Assembly: GCA_964035545.1 (NCBI GenBank)
Contig: OZ037765.1
Coordinates: forward strand, 22,018,495-22,082,494
Length of the DNA: 64,000 nucleotides
Source of the DNA: Bugula neritina
Lineage: Eukaryota; Bryozoa; Gymnolaemata; Cheilostomatida; Bugulidae
Direction of reading: 5' to 3'
Part shown: positions 13,545 to 27,411 of the stretch, piece after piece
Layout of the letters: each line of letters opens with the position of its first letter
How positions within the stretch are numbered: position 1 is the stretch's first letter
Notes under the pieces: generated by a model
What the model saw: only the letters and a program-made list of their open reading frames with translations
The model's database searches: none
Told to the model about the DNA's origin: nothing
Program-made: the position numbers and the translations under genes

Positions 13545-16500
13545 TCACTGATAGTTATTAAATCTGACTGGAATTTGCTGTCCAGGAGTGAGTAAAGCTC
13601 TCGTAACAGGTAGAAATGAGTGTCTCTCATCAGTTGTTAGCATGTACTGGCTCAAGATCTGCAACACAAATTATGTCACTTAATATTAGATAAATATCCA
13701 ACTATCTAGCACAGCTGGAATATGTTTATACATCCATACACTATTCAACAGCTGATATGCAAACTTTTGTACTTTTCTAAAATATAGTTTTCCAATATAA
13801 TTTATTTTCAGTTGTAGCTGGTAACTCTTTAAATCATGTTTTCAGTTTTTGAAACTTTTTAATTAGATTGTAAAGTTTATTTTTTTAATCATTCCAAAAC
13901 TTTTAGCTGGTGCTTAAACAATTATATAACATATTGCAGAGCTTAAAAATAGTAAGAATGTTGTAAGATTATTTTGAACAACTCACCCTTGTTCAACAAC
14001 AACTTATCACATAATAATGGGGTGCAAGTTTATTACATGCTGATATAAAATAACTTTCAGAATTTATATAGTGTTCAGATATAAGATACGCAGGTTTTAA
14101 TTGTTTCAAATTAAGCCAAAATTTGAGTCATGAATTTACAACATATTAAAGTCCTATTTAGAGTTGTCTTTCTATCTACCAAATAAAAACCATTAACCAA
14201 CAACCCTTAGTGCAATAAATTATTAGACTTTTGGTATGGCAAGCGTACATGTAGTTAGAAGTTATCTTACCTTCATCACACTAAGGCTCAAAGTCAACTC
14301 GGCTATTCGCTTGCCTGAAAAGAACAGCACTTTTTAGACAAAAAACATTTTTTATTAAGCATAATATGCATATGCAATTTATTAAAAATAGAAGTTTCAT
14401 ATGACAAAAGGCGAAAATAGATTTTCAGTTTTAAAAAAATAACTTAAAAGTTTTACTGCAGCTGTTTATTTATTTGAAGTAAACATGCATTTACAAATAT
14501 TCATTAATATTTTATGTTCAATTTTTATTTTCACCATTTTGGTAACATCTAGTTGAGACAAGTTGTTGAGAAAGTTACAAGAACTTATAAACTCCGGGCA
14601 TATTTACCGATGCAACCTCTGGTGCCAAAACCAAAAGGAATGGAAACAAGCTGCCGAGCTGGAGAATCTGCATCTGATAAATCTCTGTCGAATCTTTCTG
14701 GTATAAACTGGTCACTCTTGTACCACAAGTCTTTGTCCCTCGCCATACAGTAATGGAAAAACATCACATTATCCTGGAATCACAACACATTAATTTTTAA
14801 TTCAAAGTTTTGTAATACATGTGCATAATATTTAATGTTTCACTACTTGATAGTTTAAACATTGGCTGTTTTTAATTGGTAGTTGTCATGCCTTGACCAA
14901 CCCAATCCCATAATAATCATTTCCAAAACTATTGTTGATTGTGGTAGGACAACTACCAAACCTGCCTGAGAACTTAGCAATACGGTCAACTAGTAACAAG
15001 ATGACGATTGTTGCATTTTGTTTTATCTGATATACTTTGACTTATATTTTGCACATGCTAAGCAGACTGGTTTTCTTTAAACCTTGAGTTAATTTCATAA
15101 TTGAATATTTTTTTATAATGAACTTTTTATCATAAGCATATAGCTTAGACTAATAAACCCCTACCTACTTCAATCTCTCATAAGTTTAGACTTTTTAGCA
15201 TTAAGTTAAAACTATTTTTGTCTATTAAAAGTTTTTAAAATGGTAGTTTCTTAATTTATGGTAGGAAAGTAGTGTTAATATAACAAAAATACTTATATTG
15301 TCTTGCAGCTGCTATTATGGCAAGAAATCATCTGCATTATATAACTTTGAGAAATACACATTTATGCTTCAAGTGGGGTATTGAAAAATATGCAAAAAGA
15401 TGGATATACATTGGCAACATAATATCTATGATAGGCTGAACTTCAACAAAATTAATGGGGTTGTCTTCATTTAATTGTTTTATGAACATAGATGACAACT
15501 CCCAAATGCAGAAAAATGTTTATCATAGGCATAATATTTCTTTGGCGAAGCTAGTGAAGGAACATAAACTAATATTATTCTGTCAATGGTATATTTATTA
15601 CTGTTTTCAGAAAGCAGATTTTAAATAAATGTTTTTCAAAAATATCTACTGTTTATTTCTTTTTTATGTAATCCTTGTAGCCCTCTAAAAAACAAACTAA
15701 AAGCTCAAATAAGCTAATTTTGGAGAACTCTAACTTCAGCACTTTTGTCCAGCAGCAGGTGACAGTCTAGTTACATCATGGAGCTAAAACTCTTAAGTGT
15801 TAAGTTTGCTGAAATTATTGAAATAAATTTTTAGATCAATGTATCAAATGAGTATGTTTTATAAACTTGTATAACTTGAAAAAAAGAAGCAAAAATTAAA
15901 TTAACAATCAGGAACCTGAACAAGAAACTGCTTCAGTTGTTATAGCGACTATAATTTAATATAATGTAAGAGCTCAAGAAAATATTAATTGGTTGAAAAT
16001 AATTTGCTAAAAACATAAATTAGCTTCAGAATGATATGGTAGTGCAAATGTTTGGAAAGTGCTTGTCCCTGATCAATGGAAATGTCACTCATGAATATAT
16101 ACAGGTATATTACTTTTGACTTTTGTTTACTTGAGTATATGTACATTAGTAATATAGGTATTGTAATTGTGTATTTGATGTATCTAAAAGTCTGGTGCTA
16201 GTCAGTCTATTTAATAGCACTAGTTATGAGGTACCACAACCTTGTTTATTCATAGCATATTTGCCTTCCATATATATACATGATATCAACTGAGGTTGTC
16301 ACATGAATTTGGTATTCTGGAATGTTCTATTAGTAACCAGTATTTTCTAGAATAAATTCAGCGGTATTATGAGTCACAAGACCTATTCAAGTTTGTTTTG
16401 GAGAAACATTGTTTACCAGGATTTTACTCTATAAGCTGAGACGGGTTTGTTGACAAGAGAAGTTAATTTTCTATTACTAGCTAATAAATATGGTAGACTT

Positions 16501-19500
16501 AGCAGCAAACGGAGTTCTTTCAATTTTAAAATTATCATGAATTATTAGTCTATTACCACAGAACAACTGACATGTTTATATCAAACCGAACTTTTCTGGA
16601 CTTTCCTCATAGTGAGAACTAACGTTTTGTGACCAGCTTTAAATTTATATCTGTTCAAATAATAGTCTCAACTTACACCTGCTTTAAACTCCATATTCCT
16701 TGCTTTAGTAGTGAAGCTCTGTGATATAGCTCTACCATTTATAAAGAGAGCTGGATATAGTCTGAGAGTCTCCTTAATACAGCTATTCAAGTATCTCATA
16801 TTCTGTATTGTGTTCAGGTCAAGGCCATTTCCACTCTTGATGACTTCTTTTACTTCTGCTCTCAACTTCTCTTGTTTATCTGGGTGAGCTGCTAGCAGGT
16901 AGAGTAGGAATCCCAGCGTGTTGGAAGTCTACAGTGTGCAGTAGAAAGATTAAGGGAGTAGCCGTGGTCTAGCGGTTAGAGCATTTGCCTAATAAACACA
17001 AAGTCATGGGTTCAAAGCCCGACAAAGCCCATTGGTGATGTTGGAAGAACATCCAGTTATAATTGCTCCTCTGCCTCATATGAATAAGTCTTTAGCCTGA
17101 TTTACCAAAAGCGCTTTCCATCAAGGGTTTTCTCACAGATATGGCGACTATAAACTTGCATGAGTGTGCAGCATATATATATTTTATAGCAAACTATTGA
17201 ATTTAAAAAAGACTGACCTAATAAATAAGTTTATAATAGAAAAAATTATAATTGTATATCAACTTAAAAACGAAAGACCTGAAATATTCACTGCTGCCAG
17301 TTATTAAATAGCTTTTTTCTACTGCATTTCTCTAACGAAATAAACATACAAACCAAACTCATTAGTGTAAATCTTGGATTAGCAGCAACGGCTTAAGTGT
17401 AGTTGTTGATGTCACATTTATTTATTTATGTAAGTTTGGTTTAAGTTTAATACATCGTATTCTGTTTGAACATTACATAATAATGATCAAAATCAGTCTT
17501 CCTTCCACTTGACTGTTCATTTAAAGTTCAAGTAAAGACAATCTTGGGGCCAACAACTTACAAGGCATAATACAACTTAGCTGCTGAAGTCTATTTATAA
17601 ACGATGAATTAGAGAAAGCTATAACAGGTTCTGCTGTAAGAATGTCATACATACTGTGTCCACACCACCAAACAGGAATTCCAGCAGCATGCACTCAATA
17701 TCCCCGTTAGTCAGTTTCGAGTTGCTGATCAGAGCAAGAGTTAAGGGTGAACTTCCAGGCTTTCCTTCAATGGCCTTCGACAGCATCTTTTCTGTGAAGT
17801 GTCTGTCTATAAACATAAACTTGTTAATCAATACTATAGTTGTATTCACCAAGTATATTAAATTAGTGGTAGTTTATTGAATATTGAAATTGTCTTTTCT
17901 TTTACATAAAGCTAATTCTATACTTTTGCTAAAATCATTACAGTACACTAAAATATAAAAGAACAAATAAGCGTAAGGCTTTATTATATAGTAATTATTG
18001 ACAAGTTTTATACTTGAACTTGAAATCAATTTCTCTCAATTATCAATGCTGTGGCTGCAATCGGGTTATATAAATTAGTTTTCAAAGAGTTTTCACTTAA
18101 ACTATGCAAATCATAGTAGTATTGCATGTTAATGACTCAATGACAGACAACTTCTTTGTCAAATAAATAAAAAAGGTCCACCTTTGTTAGATTTTCTTGC
18201 TGCAACTTGAAGATCTATAATCAATGAATGATTTATATTTTATACCCATGAAACTGACAGGTATTATGACCACCAATCAATAACCTACACACGCATACAA
18301 GTTAGTACTAGGATATTTATCTTCTGATATTTACCTGCCAGCGAAGCACTATAAATTGTAATGCATATATTAGTAAAATGCACTATGCATAGCCTTTCAA
18401 CAAATAGTACACATATTGCACAATCACATTACTATAGCACTTCTGTAGTACAGGGTTTACATGCATGCAGTTGACAAATAGGCTTCCATAATGCATGTGT
18501 GAAGCATTCCATAATACATTAATACATTCCAGGCCCAAAAATGAAATAAAGCAATAAATCATAGATAATTTATACAACTGCGCATGCCAGTGTGACTTTC
18601 ATTAAGTGACACATGAAGTTGAACTTCAAACTAGCACATTGGTTCACGAGCACCTGCCTCTCATATAATATTATGCTAGTAAATGATATCAATTGGTGCA
18701 TCCTAACTACACAGTAACTCAGTCGCTAGTGTTACAGGTGGAATTTTTAGTCAATAAAACAATGATGTTTTATAAGAGTGATTAGGTACTTGAAGAATCC
18801 CTGACCCACTTCATTTATGCAGTAATAGACTATAATATATCTTAGCTATCATCTACAGACTGTTTGAGGGTTGTATGCTCAAACAATTTTGTTATATAAT
18901 AGTAAACTTTGTACTCATGCTAATGATGGTTTCTTTTAGCTTTGGAGTCAGTGAAGTAATAAATAATACAAGCATAGGGTAACCAGGTATGACACTGCAG
19001 CTGTTATCGTTTCAAAGCAACATGAATGTTTTATTCAATGTTTTTATAGGAATAATTATTTTGTAAGCAGATATTATTTTCTTGTTGTTTATTTTAATTT
19101 ATATGATGTCAAGGAAAATAAATGTAAATAAAGGATAATGGTGAATAGCATCACACCAAGTATTAGTCATATAACATAAAAGTGGCGAGACAAGAAAACG
19201 CCGTAATATCTTATGAAGCTGAGAATATGTTAACTCAAATTTGAGAGTTGGGAGTCTTATACATTAAACAGTTATTAGTTTTAGTTAATCAACATTACAT
19301 AAAGTAGGCTAAATTTTTAGGTTTGTGAGATTGTAAAAAAGATGTAAGTTTCAAGTTTTTTTAATTTTGTGTTGGCGCCAAAATTTTCATAATGAGACTA
19401 TATAGCTCCAATATGAATAAATGGCTAGTTAAATCACTCATTTAATGGTATTTCTTAGAATTGGACTAAAGAAGTTTGATGCTAATTAAACTCATTTCTG

Positions 19501-22500
19501 CGGTATGGGAAATTCAGCAAGCTGTATCATGAGGTCATACCTGTTGTGTGATGAGGTTTTGGTTACTCTAAGCCTAGTCATAGATGACAATAAGTGAAAA
19601 CTATTATTTGTAACCAAATGAAACAAGGATTTATCTAAATTCTAAATGATCTACATAATATTATATTGAATTACTTTAATTACTGTTTATTGTCAATACT
19701 AGTCAGTTGGTGGCTTTGGCCTGATAAGAATCTACCACCTGGCAATAAATTATAATGTCTGCCTTGATAACAGAAAAATATATGAATAGTTCAAATACAT
19801 AGACCTAACTCTGCCATTGATTTTAATCATTGGTATTATTTCAGCAGTAAATAGTAATTTATAATGTAATACTGTACAGATTCTAGCAGTTAGCCTATTC
19901 AAAAACTCTCAAGCTACTGAATATATTATGCATCTATTTTGTCAACAAGACCATGATTTAAATACACCCCCTGGCTCCATTCCTTTCACATTATTCTTAT
20001 TATTTGTAGCAGGAACAGCTCTTTAAAGGATAGTAGAAGTTGTTTATCTAAAAACATGTTTAATATAATGCAATCAATATTAAAGCTCTTGCTACTCACT
20101 GTATTGGACAGCTGTATCCCAGGCCTTCTTATGCTCTCTCCACAGTTTAGTATTTAGGAAACTTTGAACTTTAGAATTCACCATAAGTGAGCTGTAGCAG
20201 GCTTTGAGAATGTGGGACACTGCGTGGATGAACTCATCACAGCCAGGCTCGGAGTTCACACTCAAACCTCCGGCTCTTTCACCATACAGCACTGACACAA
20301 TTCCTACATATATTACAAACTGTTTGCTGAAACTTATTATAAACATGAAAATATTAATATTATTGGATTTTTATAACCATTTAAAGGTATATTTAATTAA
20401 ATTGTGCAGACAAATCCTGTCATCTAAATCTAAATCTTGAAGCTTGAAAAACAAAAACAAAGCTAGTTTGAGGCTATTTCTCTCCAACAAGCTGTAATAT
20501 TATAATGTTTATGGCTGGTTGCTGGGTTATTGATTCTCTATTGGTATGTCAAGCATAATGAAAAATGATTTAGCAAATATGTTTTTGTCTGTATGCACTA
20601 GAAAGAGACAACAAGGATACCAGGTGAGCAGATTGTTGTGTACTGAATAAATATCTGCACTTCCCATCCAGGTTAGTCAGTCAGTCGGTTGTTCAAGTAC
20701 ATGTTAGTGCATTAGTAAACTTGAGCCAAATTTTTTTTAAAAAATCCAGATTCTACACAGTTGAGTGAAGCGAGAGTGCGGTTTTTACATACTCTGTTTT
20801 TCTTTGTTTGGACTGTATTATAGAGACCCATCAATTATTTTACCCTTGGGTGGCCGGACATGATAAGGCTATTGATTTTATGATTGCGTAGGATTGTAGT
20901 TTTAAAGCCTTCACGTATACATGCAATCGGGATAAACTTGGGCCATTTTCAACTTTTTGTACAGCATTTAATAGATTGCATAAAATACGGTTTATAGTTT
21001 TTATTAGTGAAAGTAAATGCCAGTATCTTATCTAGGCAAGTCCTCTGTTCAACATATTAGTACCATAATTCTGCACCATTTATTGTCACCAGTAGATAAT
21101 GACTATTACTATGAAACTGTTCAAACTCTGATGCTAATTTGTTAAAACTGAAACAACAAACAATTGATACAGAGTACCTGTTCCTCAACACCGTTTGATG
21201 GTAAAGTATAATAAACTCCAAAATATTGAATGTTCTATATAGTATAACCTATTCTTTTACTGCGACATGTAATTTGCATATTGAGCCAAGTACTGCTAGT
21301 GCCCGGTATAGTTGTGGTTACGTGATACCTGGTGTATTTAGCTCCTGCTTATGCAGGCTAATCCTTCATTACCTGGCAGGTATAAGCCTCAAAGGTGTCT
21401 AATCTACTGGACTTTCGAAGAATTATTTGTAAACTATTTTGAAAATTAATGCTCCAGAAATCTACCCATAACACATAATCAAACACATTACTTTAGCAGT
21501 GTAATAATGCTATCTAATAGATTTTGGTTTTGCGTAGTGTTTTCTTCTAATACCATTATAATTTTGCACAAAGAAAGTAAGCCTCCTTTAGTCACGCAAG
21601 CTAAAAATAAGCTAAATTTACCCTCAAAAGTGAATCTGTACAGATGGAAGGATAAATTGTCCACAAAGTTGTGTTCATCCTTCTTAGAGTCCAGATAAGT
21701 GCACAGATCATCACTGATAGCAGACTGGTTGACTATGAAGTCTTGCATAGCAAATGGTTTCAGCATCACAGATCTGACTGCCTGACGTTTTCTTTCCCAT
21801 TCAGTGCCTTGCCTGTAAAGTAAAAACTATTGTAGACGTTTGACAACATTTTCAAAAAAGAACAAGCATGTTATTCATACCTGCATTAATAATAAAAATA
21901 TTTAAATTAGTTACAATTTTTGTACCAAGTAATAGCATTTGAATTTTTCTCCAATTGGGTGTGAAACAATTATAACAAATTGTTTTCAAAGTACGTTGAC
22001 ACTATAACCTAGCCTTGTTTATTGGTACACTAGACAGGGAGGGGGGGGTTTAAATATAATCAGCCCTTAATGTTGTAGAAGATAGATGGATTCATCTCTA
22101 TGATTCTATGGCTAGAGATGATAAAGCTCTCAGCTTGCGGTGATTCAGATGATTGCAGAGTACTTATGCACTGAGCAGAGCTAAACAGGCAGGTAATGAT
22201 ATTCTATACTTGAGAATATTTTGTCAATTGCTTGCTGGGTACACATGCACTCACTATTACCAAACTTTGAACCTTTGAAATTCAAACATAGTAGTTCTGA
22301 TATCATATCAACAGTTTACCAAATATTAGAACAAATAATATTTTTGCAATATATTACTTCTTTCTTTTCACTTTTCACAGTAAAAACATCTATTTTAACA
22401 CTGTTGTAAAAATATATATAACACAGTCAATTTAGCCTGTAATCTGATGTCGCAAAATGTTGTTACATGTTATCGCATAAGAAATTTGGTACTTTGTCAT

Positions 22501-25500
22501 TATAAGTGCCTTTCATTGCACAAAAGACTACTTTTATTTAATAAAAGTTTCCCTTTTGATGCGAAGTTTAGCATATTGCTATAATAAGCTACACCATTAG
22601 TATACTATCGGTTTATTACTATAAACTATACCTACCATTAATGTGATATAATTATATTATACTATGAAGTAATATTAAAATTTCAAATTCCATAAGTCAA
22701 AAATTCTTTAACTGTAATTGTAATGCTAAAATTTCGTTTGAGCAGGAAAGATAACGCTATAATTCTGTATGATATAAATAAGACTATGCTTGTGATTTAT
22801 GACTGCCTCTTTCTCACTAAAATAGGTTATAGTTTATATGCATGTGCGAATGCTTATATGTTTAATAAAGGTCATAAATTTGAACTGCAATAACTTATAT
22901 AATTAAATTGCTTTGATACTTTTACTCAATTAATAACTTTATATTTAAATGGTTCTAACTACCCAGTATTTTTTCTACAATTTACTTAAAATCATAAAAC
23001 AGCTGATGTACTTTATAATGTTCAAATATTCTATTTGAGATTTAGTAACCATTATTTAAGGCTATCGATTTAAATATGCTGTGCAATCTAAATATAGTAC
23101 CTAATATAAAGGTTGTATTTATATCAGTTTAAGTTATACCTTATATTCGCCTATATACAGCTCCTAATTTGGATTTATTGTATGTGGCAATAATTAAAAG
23201 TTCAACACTGATTTGTTCCCAAGTGATATACTTTACTACCTGCAATGTGACAGAGAAAGACATGTGTAGTGTGCAGCTAATATCAGATTGACAGAATAAA
23301 ACAGAAATCATTGTGCATTTTTTGTTGACCAAATTTCTATGATTTATACATCAATTTGTACAGATGAACTTGAATTATGCCAATTATGACATCACCACAT
23401 AACATTTCCACACTCCTGACAAAACACGCACGTGCTAGGTACTCATGCACCCAGTCAATTTGGTTACAAAACGCTGAAGTGAGAACAAAGCGACAGGTCA
23501 TGTCATACAATAGCATCAACAGCATAACTGGTGGATTTTTTCCCTCCGTGAGAATGCTAGTTCGCATGCATCCAGTTATTGACACTTCAATTACTACGTT
23601 TAAACACGGCTGCATTTCTGGCAAAAAGCCAATTTCATAGTTGGATTGAAACGCGCAGCTGCAGTGCAGATGAACCAGTTTTCAGTTCCCCGAAGTGTAA
23701 ACAATAATGAATAGCTGCACAGCTTGCAAAGACAAAGATAGCAGTCTAACCTAGTCAGTCAATGACCATAAGTACAATATCATATCAGTTTTGTGGCTTA
23801 CTAGGTCTAGACTAGATGATTACAAAGGTTAAAGTTTACAGGTGTATCATTTACCTATTACTGCTAGTGAATTTATCTGTTTTACTTAGTCCATAATATG
23901 AAGCTGTCACAACAAGATCAGAACGTGCCTAAAACTTGAAAATTTGATGAATATTCAATTAGATATCCGGTTTGTTAACATTAATAACATTATTGAATCA
24001 TGTAGGTTGCCAAAAGAACTTTACTAAAAGAACTAGTTACAGATTACTTACGATGTCAAAAGGCCACCAGGTAATTTTTGGCTCTGTAGGTACTCTAACC
24101 AGGGTAAAGGAGCATCTCTGGTGGGTATTGGATCCTCCTTTCGAACAATTTCTTCCATTAGCTTTGGACATGCAATTCCAAATGATCTTGTAGGTCCAAA
24201 TTTCATTTTGACAACTTTCCCATACTCTTTCACCATATCATCCTATATTATAATTCCAAGCTTTTAACCTGCTTTTGACCAAAAGCCTCAAAAGACACAC
24301 TAATAATAAATAAGGTAGTTTCCATCACAACATATCCATTTATAGGAAGAACTAGTGCTATGCCAATGACTATAAATATTCTAGTAGTGGTCTGCCTACC
24401 ATTAAAACACATTGTTAATGCGGTTGTATTCAATGTCACAGCAGCGTCTTAGGCCATGTTAATGTACTTTAGTAACATTAAATAGTCTGTACCTTAGTAA
24501 GATTGACAATCTGTACAGTGTATATTATAAGAATAATGACAATTATAATAATAAAACTAATAATACTAGTAATATGAGTAATGCAATAGTGTACAATATT
24601 AGGACAAGTAGTCTGTATTGCAGTGTAAGAAGTTATATTTATTGCAACAACAGAAACAGCTTGGTGACAGCTAGTTATTACATATTATGCTGTATGCTTT
24701 TATTATGGTGCATATCACTTCTTCAGCCATGCATTATGTCTTTATTAGGTTGTTATTCTACACAGTAGAAAATAGTTGTAAGCAAAATTGCATGCTTTTG
24801 GTTGGTTTGTAATCTTAATTTTAAGAGCTTACAACTTACGAGGCATCACAGCATGAACATGAAATAGCCCCGACTACACCATTAACTAAATTATTAGCAT
24901 ATATATTATTTTATAGTGATTATAATTTTATTTATGATAAAATTATAGCGTAATATTAGTTCAGTGCTTTCTGGCTAGTTGCTGTAATTTTCTGATTAGT
25001 TAAATCATCTGAAATTACAGAAGAAAAGCTGGGGTGTTTTTACACATTATTGTTATAAATATATATATGGGGAATTGAATTTAATTATATATATTTTGAT
25101 TTGAAGTGCAAATTGAAAATAATGATTTCTAAAACTACAATGACAATGAATATAAATTAGATATGTCAAACCTACTTTTGAATCATATTTAATATTAAAA
25201 ATCGAGTACAAATATTTGCAATATATATAATAATTTATATTATAATTATATACGAAAATTGTCTTTGGCTAGAAATTTTGTGAAGACTACATGATTTTAT
25301 GAAATCAGTATTCAGAATTTAGTATAAGGAATACTCACAATGACCAGGTGAATTTGATCAGGTTTAGCTATCAGTTTGTACGCTGTACCAACTATTGGAA
25401 ATGATCTTGGTCCCTTTAAATCACTCCATGTTATTGGAGTTTTCACATCTGGCTTAGCTGACAAATCTTCAGTATTTACCGACAAAGTTCCAGCTAAAGA

Positions 25501-25566
25501 TTGAGAGCTTCTGCAACTCCTGGTTACGACGTGAGATAACGACAATATTTGTTCTGCTTTTCTCAT
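13545..25566 (-). CDS. cytochrome P450, mitochondrial type
   Basis: Nine exons on the minus strand: 25566-25339, 24242-24052, 21812-21622, 20303-20100, 17806-17655, 16928-16677, 14773-14608, 14314-14271 and 13658-13545. All phases match, giving 513 residues, the normal P450 length. Instead of a hydrophobic ER anchor the N-terminus (MRKAEQILSLSHVVTRSCRS) is rich in Arg/Ser with few acidic residues, like a mitochondrial presequence, then the proline motif GPRSFPIVG. Helix C shows QGTEWERKR. The I helix GGVDTT (318-323) is split by an intron. The K helix is KETLRLYP (ETLR 375-378), then PERF (431-434) and the heme loop FGFGTRGCIGKR with ligand Cys460. Mitochondrial-clan P450s (CYP10, CYP24, CYP27 and CYP11-like) take electrons from adrenodoxin and hydroxylate sterols and related lipids. 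The exact subfamily and substrate cannot be read from the sequence. Introns are long (to 3.4 kb), and intron 5 holds a SINE. Confidence 0.93.
16954..17170 (+). mobile_element. tRNA-derived SINE copy 2
   Basis: The tRNA-like head has an A box (GTGGTCTAGCGGTTAGAG) and a B box (GGGTTCAAAGCCC). The body has the family blocks CATTGGTGATGTTGGAAG, ATAATTGCTCCTCTGCCTCA, AATAAGTCTTTAGCC, CATCAAGGGTTTTCTCACAG and the end GCGACTATAAACTTGCATGAG. It lies antisense in an intron of the P450 gene. The 3' end joins a short AT-rich stretch. Confidence 0.85.
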
Positions 25567-27411
25567 TTTGAAAAATTTAACAGCTTGCAGGCGAAATAGA
25601 TTTGGAAGAGTAAATGCTCACTGTTCACCATTCCCACTACTTATTATGAACCTGCAAATGTTCAACTGTCTAGTTTTCTCCATCTCAAGGTCAAATGCAC
25701 ATTTAGCTCCGCCTCCTAATACTCTAAAAGCCGTTGTACATGCAGCTCGCAGGTCTTCAGTTGCAGAACCCATCAACTATTTTTTGTTTGTGTCCACAAA
25801 TCGTGATAACCTTGTATTATATATTTGATTTTCATGTACGGTATTTTCTTCATGTTTAAATTGATATTAAAAGTTGGCCCAGGATGTTCAATAATTTTCT
25901 CGACAATCTATAGTGTTTATTTTCTCTATGCTAATTCAATTCAACTCTGAATGTTATAAATTTCACCATCAACAACTCATATTAGCCCTTGATATAAAAC
26001 AAATTAAAACTAATAAGAACTACTTAGCGTGATATAAAGCAGGACACTGGAAGAAATATTTCAAGGAGCTGATAAGCAGTCTAATATTTTCCCTGCCCCT
26101 GTTGGTTATGTGAAGAAGGACATAGCCATATTCTATTAGTGGAAAAGACTAATTGCCGAAACAAAATTTTTAACATTTAATGAACATTTAATTAAATGCC
26201 AATGAATTGCAATTAAATCAACACGGAAAGATTTTTATCAGTAACCAATAGCATATAAAAGTATAAAGTCTACTATTGCAGTTTTATTGTATAATAAATC
26301 GGTCCTTACAATACCATTATTATATTATTATGGAACCAAGTCCGTTTCATATTCATAATATTCTTTCAGGCTACATAGTATTAACTTTCATATTATGTTT
26401 GCATTACTAAAACTTCCATTTTACTAATTATAGTAGCTCTCATTCTAACACCTCAATCAGTTCATAAACACTTTTTCACCAATAAGAGTAGGCTGTGTGC
26501 TAGTAATTCCAGCTGGTCTGATTAATCAACATTCTGTGGCCTGTTTTGGGAGCAAATCATGCTCCACTAACAACTAAACACATCTCCTTTACCAGCACAT
26601 GACAAACTCACTATTTGTACACATCATGTGTGTACATATCATATTGAAAAACCCTCCAACTGTTTTAAATTAGTCTAGGTTTAAAGAAAACTTAAGAAGT
26701 TGTAATACATTGCAAGTTGTAGAAAGCAACAGACAGGTCTTTTGAGTCTTCAGTATATGTAGTTTTTATAGAAAAATTTATATGACTAAAAATTGGCTTT
26801 TTACAATTGCAGCTGTTGACAAAATATCAGATGTTATATGATTGGGGCACACATCTATGAAATTTTAGCTAAATTGATAATTAACTTTTTACTGTAGGGA
26901 TTTTGAAGGATATTGCATGATGCGGTTATATGAAGTTTCTTAGAAATGAGTTGAGACAGAAACGAATGTATTAACCATAGTAGACACTAAACAGTTTATT
27001 AGATGATGTTACTTAATGTATAAACAGATTACAGAAATGTTGAATGGTGCCACTAACAAATTAACACTAGATTGTTCTGCAGTAGAATTATTAAAAAACA
27101 ATTAGTTTAGAATAATTACATTCCAAAACTGTTTACCCGATAAATAATTTATTATACATTACTTTGAAAGAAGCAAACAAATATAATTTCAAAAAATAGA
27201 TTTGCTCACCAGTGCAGAGCAATTAAAATGGAAGTAAATCTCAGCAAAATATCATTTTGAAATTTTTCTGTTTCATGTATTAAAAGGCATGAAAGATAAA
27301 TTATACAATATTTAAAAAATAATGGCATAAAATATAATTTTGCAAAACAAGAAGTTAACTTTTCTTGAAAATATACTAATTAGCTCAAATATTTGAGGTT
27401 ATAGCTAACAT
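25567..27411. other. intergenic; promoter side of the P450
   Basis: AT-rich with no exon recognised. The first 250 bp upstream of the P450 start codon are less AT-rich and probably contain its promoter and 5' UTR, but no clear TATA box was identified. The SAXO-like poly(A) signal is at 27148-27153. Confidence 0.5.
27148..27153 (-). terminator. poly(A) signal for the SAXO-like gene
   Basis: AATAAA on the minus strand, about 260 bp after the stop codon at 27412-27414. Confidence 0.4.

Noticed and set aside
13358-13630. 90-codon hydrophobic open frame on the minus strand
   Set aside because: It overlaps the last P450 exon in another frame; the P450 frame has matching splice phase and conserved ending.
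20092-20440. Plus-strand frames opposite P450 exons
   Set aside because: They are antisense shadows of confirmed exons.
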